A stretch of DNA of 11,376 nt from Smittium mucronatum (lineage: Eukaryota; Kickxellomycota; Harpellomycetes; Harpellales; Legeriomycetaceae), in the NCBI GenBank assembly GCA_001953115.1, contig LSSL01007790.1, positions 1 through 11,376 on the forward strand. The letters are read 5' to 3'. Made by a program: the position numbers and the translations under genes. Of the stretch, positions 7,351-11,376 are shown piece by piece; position 1 is the first letter of the stretch; each line of letters opens with the position of its first letter. The notes under the pieces were generated by a model. That model did not search any database. It saw only the letters and a list, made by a program, of their open reading frames with translations, and was not told the DNA's origin.

Positions 7351-9354
7351 ATTTTATATTTTTATTTAAAAAAGTTATGTTAGAAAAAAAATGTTTAAAA
7401 GATTTTTTTTTAGATTTTTAAGAGATAAATTGAAGAAATGCGATATTTGAACTGAGATTTAAAAAAAATTAATAAATCTCAACACATTAGACGGGAAAAT
7501 AAGCAGTATTAGCCAAGAATTTTTTTTCAACTTGGGAATATTTTAAATGTCTGTTTTAGCTATTTATTGATAAAAAATCTCAATAAAACTATAATTATTT
7601 TAACATAATATTTTATCCAAAAAAATGGATTTCAAAACTATAGAGAGTCCCATTGTTTGTTTTAAGTTTCTAAAAGTAATATTTTTTTTGAAAATTTAAC
7701 TTCAAATTTTACAATTTTTGTTAATTTAATTTTAATCAAATCTTATTTTGATGAAATTGGTACTTTTTAAACTTCATAAACCGAGTTTTCTTACTATTTA
7801 TTATTGGATAATAAAAAATATATCCGCCCAAGATAAAAAAATTTCCCTACCAAAATTTAAAGATATTTTAAAATATTCGAAATGCTTTCAATACCACTAA
7901 TTAGTTATAAAACATTTTCTGTTACATTTTAACCCAAAATAAACTTTTTCTGTTAAAAAATACATCATTTACTATGAAAAAAGATATTATAGAGCCAGGA
8001 TTTGTATTTTTTGATAATTAAAAGGAATTTATTGGAAGTTTTAAAGGTTTTATTTGTGAATTTCTAATTAAGCACCTCACTTAAAATCAAAAAAAAAATC
8101 TTTTATTTAACCCCCAAATATATAAAAAGCAGTTTAATTCTATGTTATTTTTTCTCCATAAAACATTATTCATAAATAATATAATATTATGACCTTAAGT
8201 TTTTTAAAACCCCATTTTCCTAAATTCTTAATAGATCGATTAAATTTTAGACCAAAATTTATAATTTTTACAAAAAAAAATTTACGCTAAAATTTTACTT
8301 GTGGTAAAAATGGATTTTAAACGCCAAAAATAAGATTTTAAATTTATTATATACGATTTATATTAATTTTTCAAACATACTTGTAGTAATTCTCTTTTAA
8401 AAAAATTTTTTTATCAGCAATTACTATAATTTTGATAAAGACTTTAATTTTGAACACTGTAATTTATGAATATCTTCCAATTTCAATTTTTACCAAATTT
8501 ACACACATTCAAACTCTTTATATATATAGTAATTCAACATTAGGATGGTGATAAAAAAAAATTTTCTGTGTTAGCAATTTAATAAACATAATATTATTTT
8601 TTTGAATTTTTTGAAAAATCATATATCTATTAAAATCATTAGGTATAAATATAAAAATATATCTTGTTATATATTTAGTTTTTAAATATAAATAAATAAA
8701 ATTTAATATTAATATATGAAAATGATATGAAAATGGAAAAGAATAAGAATAAAATTTTCAAATTAAGTTTGATTTTTTTCTAAAGTAAAGGGCATTTAAT
8801 TTTGAATAGTTATACCAGAAATAAACAATTTTTTTCCCGGAAGTAATTGAATAATTGAACCAATTCAAGAATTTAATTTTGGTTAAACTGATCTATTTTT
8901 ACCGTCTGATATTCAATTTCTCAATTTATAATAGGGGAAAATAATTGAATTTTTTTATTTAAGTACGCAACTCAAAAATATCAAAATTTACTTTTATATT
9001 TATTATCACATTTAATTTAAAAAATAAGGGAAATATGAGCTTTATTTTTTTTTAGGCCAAAGTTGTTTTTAGAAACGACAAATTTTATTTGGATAGAGAT
9101 TTAATTATAAAACAGAAGCTCAATCAAATAAATAAAAAATCAAGGATAATTTTCAAAGTTCCAAGGAAGACCCATTTTTTTCATGACTAAAGTTTGAAAA
9201 AATTTAATCAAATATTAAATTTTCAGCGTAACTAGACGTACCACTCAATAAAATATAATAATTTAAATTACTCCTTTTTTTAATCACAAATTTTATTTGC
9301 GGATAAGATCAGTAAATACTATGCGGAAAAAATAATAGTAAAAAAAATGAGCAA
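7351..9354. other. Two kilobases of A+T-rich DNA without a supported gene
   Basis: No frame or RNA stands out. An 11-bp tandem duplication (ATATGAAAATG, 8714-8724 and 8725-8735) and many A8-A9 and T8-T9 runs are present. Confidence 0.5.
8714..8735 (+). repeat. 11-bp tandem duplication
   Basis: Two exact head-to-tail copies of ATATGAAAATG. Duplications of this size are near the chance level in this composition. Confidence 0.6.
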
Positions 9355-9357
9355 GAC

Positions 9358-9498
9358 ATGGGAAAGATTGATATACTCAGCTATAATAAACCCCTCTTCC
9401 AGTCTGCCGACTGCTTATCTAAGGAAAATTTAAGTAGTATATATAATCCAATACCTCTTCTAGTGATCGCTTCAAGTAGGCTGGATGACTTGGGATAA
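9358..9498 (+). CDS. Candidate ORF, 46 aa, in the G+C-richer island
   Basis: ATG GGA AAG opens 46 codons ending in TAA. The product contains YNKPLFQSADCLSKENLSS and PIPLLVIASSRLDDLG, a balanced, globular-looking composition. In the same frame beyond four stops, 9523-9579 is open again and reads ISENKLIEVAGLLVRACF, as a decayed longer gene might. No ribosome binding site precedes it. The competing minus-strand frames are equally protein-like, so openness may only reflect fewer A/T bases. No family is recognised. Confidence 0.18.
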   Translation: MGKIDILSYNKPLFQSADCLSKENLSSIYNPIPLLVIASSRLDDLG

Positions 9499-9582
9499 AT
9501 GTAGATATGAATTAATATCTAAATCAGCGAAAATAAACTCATTGAGGTGGCTGGCCTCCTCGTTAGAGCCTGCTTCTAACAT
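9472..9582 (-). CDS. Candidate ORF, 36 aa, minus strand of the island
   Basis: ATG (9582-9580) opens 36 codons to TGA (9474-9472). It begins MLEAGSNEEASHLNEFIFAD and is acidic, which is unusual for A+T-rich chance frames that favour Lys, Ile and Phe. Past the stop, the other two minus frames are open. One contains SHPAYLKRSLEEVLDYIYYL, the other ends QSADWKRGLL. A frameshifted remnant on this strand is therefore possible. It overlaps the plus-strand candidate, and at most one of the two can be the source. No family is recognised. Confidence 0.18.
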   Translation of the reverse strand: MLEAGSNEEASHLNEFIFADLDINSYLHLSQVIQPT

Positions 9583-9585
9583 TAT

Positions 9586-10328
9586 TTAAATTATTCAAGC
9601 TTATTTTAAAATTAAAAATTTCAAACTTCTATTATCAGAAAAATTAAAGATTATGAGGTAATTTTTTTAAATATGATTAAAATATATTTAATTTAAAAAA
9701 TACATAAAAAAAATTATTTGCTTCTGGATGATCAAAAATTTAGAAGTTTGGGAGTTAAATATAGGAAAAAAAAGTTATAATAAAGCCATTATAATGAGTT
9801 TTTACACCCTTTTATAAATCAAATCCCATAAAAAAAAATCTTAAATAGAATTTATTGAAATCCCTGTCACATTTTTTAGATACAATATGACATATCAGTT
9901 GATTTGAATGGGCTCAGGTTAGAAAAAAAATACTTTTTTTGAGAAATAGTATTTTTATGAAAGAAAAAAAAGGCTGGGTTGGTTAATTCGTTTTTTTCAA
10001 ATATTCTAAAGACGTTTTTTTTATCGCATAATTTGCTTTTATTGGAAAAAGGTTACTCGATTTTTATTTTTATTGTCGAAGAAAAGCGTTGATGTCCCTA
10101 TAAATATTAATTGAATTTATACTATTTTTAAAAATCAAAAAGTCAAAAAATCAAAAACCGAAAAAACTTATCACTTTGGGTAGAAAATTGACGATTCTGC
10201 TTTTGTTATTTAATTAAATTAATAAAAATGCTAACGCGGATATTTTTTTAATTATCAAAATTGGAAATATTTTATGTTATTTAATAAAAAGAAACACCGG
10301 AATAAAAGGCAAATATATTGAAATAATT
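9586..10328. other. A+T-rich stretch, nothing coding seen
   Basis: No supported gene. It contains the 8-bp period repeat at 10135-10166 and several A8-A9 and T8 runs. Confidence 0.5.
10135..10166 (+). repeat. Imperfect 8-bp tandem repeat, four units
   Basis: Units TCAAAAAG, TCAAAAAA, TCAAAAAC and CGAAAAAA follow one another. It is a short A-rich minisatellite or slippage product. No function is apparent. Confidence 0.6.
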
Positions 10329-10332
10329 TAAA

Positions 10333-10337
10333 GGGAG
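10333..10337 (+). promoter_or_regulatory. Shine-Dalgarno-like GGGAG before ATG
   Basis: AAAGGGAG ends 5 bases before the ATG at 10343, an acceptable bacterial spacing. It supports that ATG only if the host uses Shine-Dalgarno initiation. Confidence 0.2.
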
Positions 10338-10342
10338 TTTCA

Positions 10343-10381
10343 ATGCTACACGCATCTTCTCCGCTTTTTTTTTTATCATAA
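10343..10381 (+). CDS. Candidate 12-codon ORF ending at a T10 run
   Basis: ATG to TAA, 12 codons (MLHASSPLFFLS), in a locally G+C-richer patch. A run of ten T (10365-10374) lies just before the stop. In the neighbouring frame the downstream sequence is open and contains an ATG at 10384 with codons for YYWYVEYIG before TAA. This is the arrangement expected if the T-run has slipped or is misread. It could be a leader peptide, a remnant or chance. Confidence 0.13.
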   Translation: MLHASSPLFFLS

Positions 10382-10875
10382 GCATGTATTACTGGTATGT
10401 TGAGTATATCGGTTAAAGTGAGCTACGCTATTTGATACTTGCTTAACTCGCTTAATTAATAAACACGACTTAATAAAATCGGATTACTTATTTGTGTATA
10501 GTAAGATTATCATTTACAATTATATCTAATAAACCCAAAATAAAATTTTAATTAATTCATTCTAAACATTTATACATAGATAATATTTGTTGCCAAGTTG
10601 CGTTTTTATACCTAATAAGACAATGTAAAAACGACAAAAATTTATTTTTTAATTTATTCACAGGTCTGACATTATTATTATTTTAATTGGCAAATTTTAC
10701 ATTTAATTGCGAGTAATTCCCGTAGATCCTAATTTTTTTTTTACACAAAAAGATCGGAGAAACTTTGGAAAAATACGTTATAAGAATAATAAAAGCTAGA
10801 AATCTCTAATTGAATTTGAAAAAACAATGTTGCGATGGAAAATTAATATTATCATGTTGAATCATCTTTTACTTT
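10382..10875. other. Mixed-composition stretch, no supported gene
   Basis: G+C is higher at 10380-10500 than in most of the window. A minus-strand frame at 10376-10483 is open for about 35 codons without a start, in a patch that includes RVKQVSNSVAHFNRYTQHTS. Nothing identifies a product. A T9-T10 run lies near 10733. Confidence 0.45.
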
Positions 10876-10968
10876 TTATAAAAAAATCGCCCTTGTAGCC
10901 GTATAAACATTTATTGATTCCCGTAATTTAAGGATTACATCTGTGTATTTTAGTAAAGGGTTATTCAA
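10876..10968 (-). CDS. Candidate ORF, 30 aa from TTG, unrecognised
   Basis: TTG (10968-10966) opens 30 codons to TAA (10878-10876), with an in-frame TAA directly upstream. The content (NNPLLKYTDVILKLRESINV) is plausible for an amphipathic helix. There is no ATG and no ribosome binding site. The length is within chance. Confidence 0.1.
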   Translation of the reverse strand: MNNPLLKYTDVILKLRESINVYTATRAIFL

Positions 10969-11172
10969 TTAGGTGTAGAAAATATTCTTCAAGGCAGATT
11001 TTAAAAGACTAGGAGTCGATTATTTCGAAATTTTCAATTCAATTTTTTTAAATATACTCTAAATTTCCAATAAATTAATTTTGTGCCAACTTTTTTAACG
11101 AAAATCACGGTATCGCAGCCGTTAATATATAAGCAAGATAAAAAAAAATCCTTTGAATGCTACTTTCATTAG

Positions 11173-11328
11173 ATAGGTATATCCAATAAAGCTTTTATAG
11201 GCGATACGATTTTAAAATTCAAATTTTTTTTAGAAACCACGTTTCAAACTATTGGAACAAATGTCATGGATTTAGCTTATGTCTTACAGTTTTATCGCTT
11301 ATTCTTAAAATGGAATAATTGTAAATAA
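11173..11328 (+). CDS. Open frame, 51 codons, internal ATG only
   Basis: The frame is open from after a TAG (11170-11172) to TAA (11326-11328). The only ATG is at 11266, which would give 20 residues (MDLAYVLQFYRLFLKWNNCK). The upstream part contains SNKAFIGDTILKFKFFLETT. Composition is less A+T-biased than most of the window. It could be an exon, the end of a decayed gene or a chance frame. FIGDTILKF is faintly like the RNase III/Dicer signature, but the neighbouring residues do not follow that family. Confidence 0.18.
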   Translation: MGISNKAFIGDTILKFKFFLETTFQTIGTNVMDLAYVLQFYRLFLKWNNCK

Positions 11329-11376
11329 ATAGACGTATATTTATAAAAAGCAATTGGATGAATTGGATACAACTTT

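Larger units (their letters stand above)
9355..9585. other. G+C-richer island, open in several frames, several hairpins
   Basis: Positions 9361-9580 are about 38% G+C (84 of 220), roughly double the surroundings, and 9541-9580 reaches 55%. Several frames are open. On plus, an ATG frame of 46 codons runs 9358-9498, and another of 28 codons starts at 9348. On minus, a 36-codon ATG frame covers 9472-9582, followed by open stretches in both other minus frames. Small perfect stems include CAGTC/GACTG (9400-9404/9409-9413), CAAGT/ACTTG (9473-9477/9488-9492), TAGATAT/ATATCTA (9502-9508/9515-9521), GAGG/CCTC (9544-9547/9555-9558) and GTTAGA/TCTAAC (9562-9567/9575-9580). It may be a transferred or mobile-element fragment, a structured RNA, or an eroded gene. 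I cannot choose. Confidence 0.5.

Noticed and set aside
9465..9500. Resemblance to part of 5S rRNA (CTGGATGACTTGGGATA)
   Set aside because: Only a short gapped similarity. The internal control region and pairing of 5S rRNA are missing.
9465..9530. Resemblance to U2 snRNA (ATCGCTTC at 9466, TTAATATCT at 9512)
   Set aside because: The conserved branch-site recognition sequence GTAGTA is absent and no Sm site follows. Short matches in order are weak evidence.
9540..9612. tRNA-like features: CTTCTAA resembling an anticodon loop and TTCAAGC resembling a T-loop 14 bases later
   Set aside because: The anticodon stem pairs at only two of five positions, the D-arm lacks the GG loop and no acceptor stem can be formed.
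11190..11220. FIGDTILKF as an RNase III/Dicer signature
   Set aside because: The family needs a preceding acidic LEF-type context and further conserved residues downstream. These are not seen.
1..11376. CRISPR array, rRNA, transposase or integrase, phage or plasmid genes
   Set aside because: I looked for regularly spaced repeats, conserved rRNA segments and catalytic motifs, and saw none.

Overview
The window is 11.4 kb of very A+T-rich DNA, about 80-82% A+T by sampling lines, and I find no gene I can name. Stops are dense in all six frames. The only frames longer than about 60 codons lie at 1224-1445 (+) and in the 6254-6670 region. No rRNA, convincing tRNA, CRISPR array, transposase, polymerase or other recognisable family is visible. 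The host cannot be fixed from the sequence. A long gene-empty stretch full of poly(A) and poly(T) tracts fits nuclear intergenic or intronic DNA of an A+T-rich eukaryote, an expanded organelle genome, or decayed intergenic DNA of a reduced bacterial symbiont. Three purine-rich Shine-Dalgarno-like sites (2137-2142, 7225-7235, 10333-10337) lean weakly to a bacterial or organellar reading. The length without genes leans the other way.

Layout. Positions 1-1445 hold four short ATG/TTG frames (34, 41, 41 and 73 codons). Positions 1446-3270 are mostly empty, with a Shine-Dalgarno-led 25-codon frame at 2150 and a G+C-richer palindrome at 2566. Positions 3272-3555 form a mildly G+C-richer island with open frames in succession but no clean start. 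Positions 3556-6250 are long A+T-rich DNA with a 16-bp tandem repeat (3901-3941), a start-less open frame at 4971 and an inverted repeat at 6025-6131. Positions 6254-6394 (-) hold the most protein-like small frame, 46 codons of charged residues at about 32% G+C. A hexanucleotide repeat follows at 6495-6517. Positions 6570-9354 are nearly featureless except for a perfect Shine-Dalgarno-like site at 7225. Positions 9355-9585 are the strongest compositional anomaly, about 38% G+C, open in several frames on both strands and containing several small hairpins. From about 10.3 kb to the end the DNA is less A+T-biased, with short protein-like frames but no identifiable gene.

No pathway or joint function can be inferred. 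At this base composition a random sequence is expected to contain tens of stop-free stretches of 40 codons or more, so every small CDS listed is a candidate with low confidence. The better-supported observations are compositional islands, tandem repeats and homopolymer excess.
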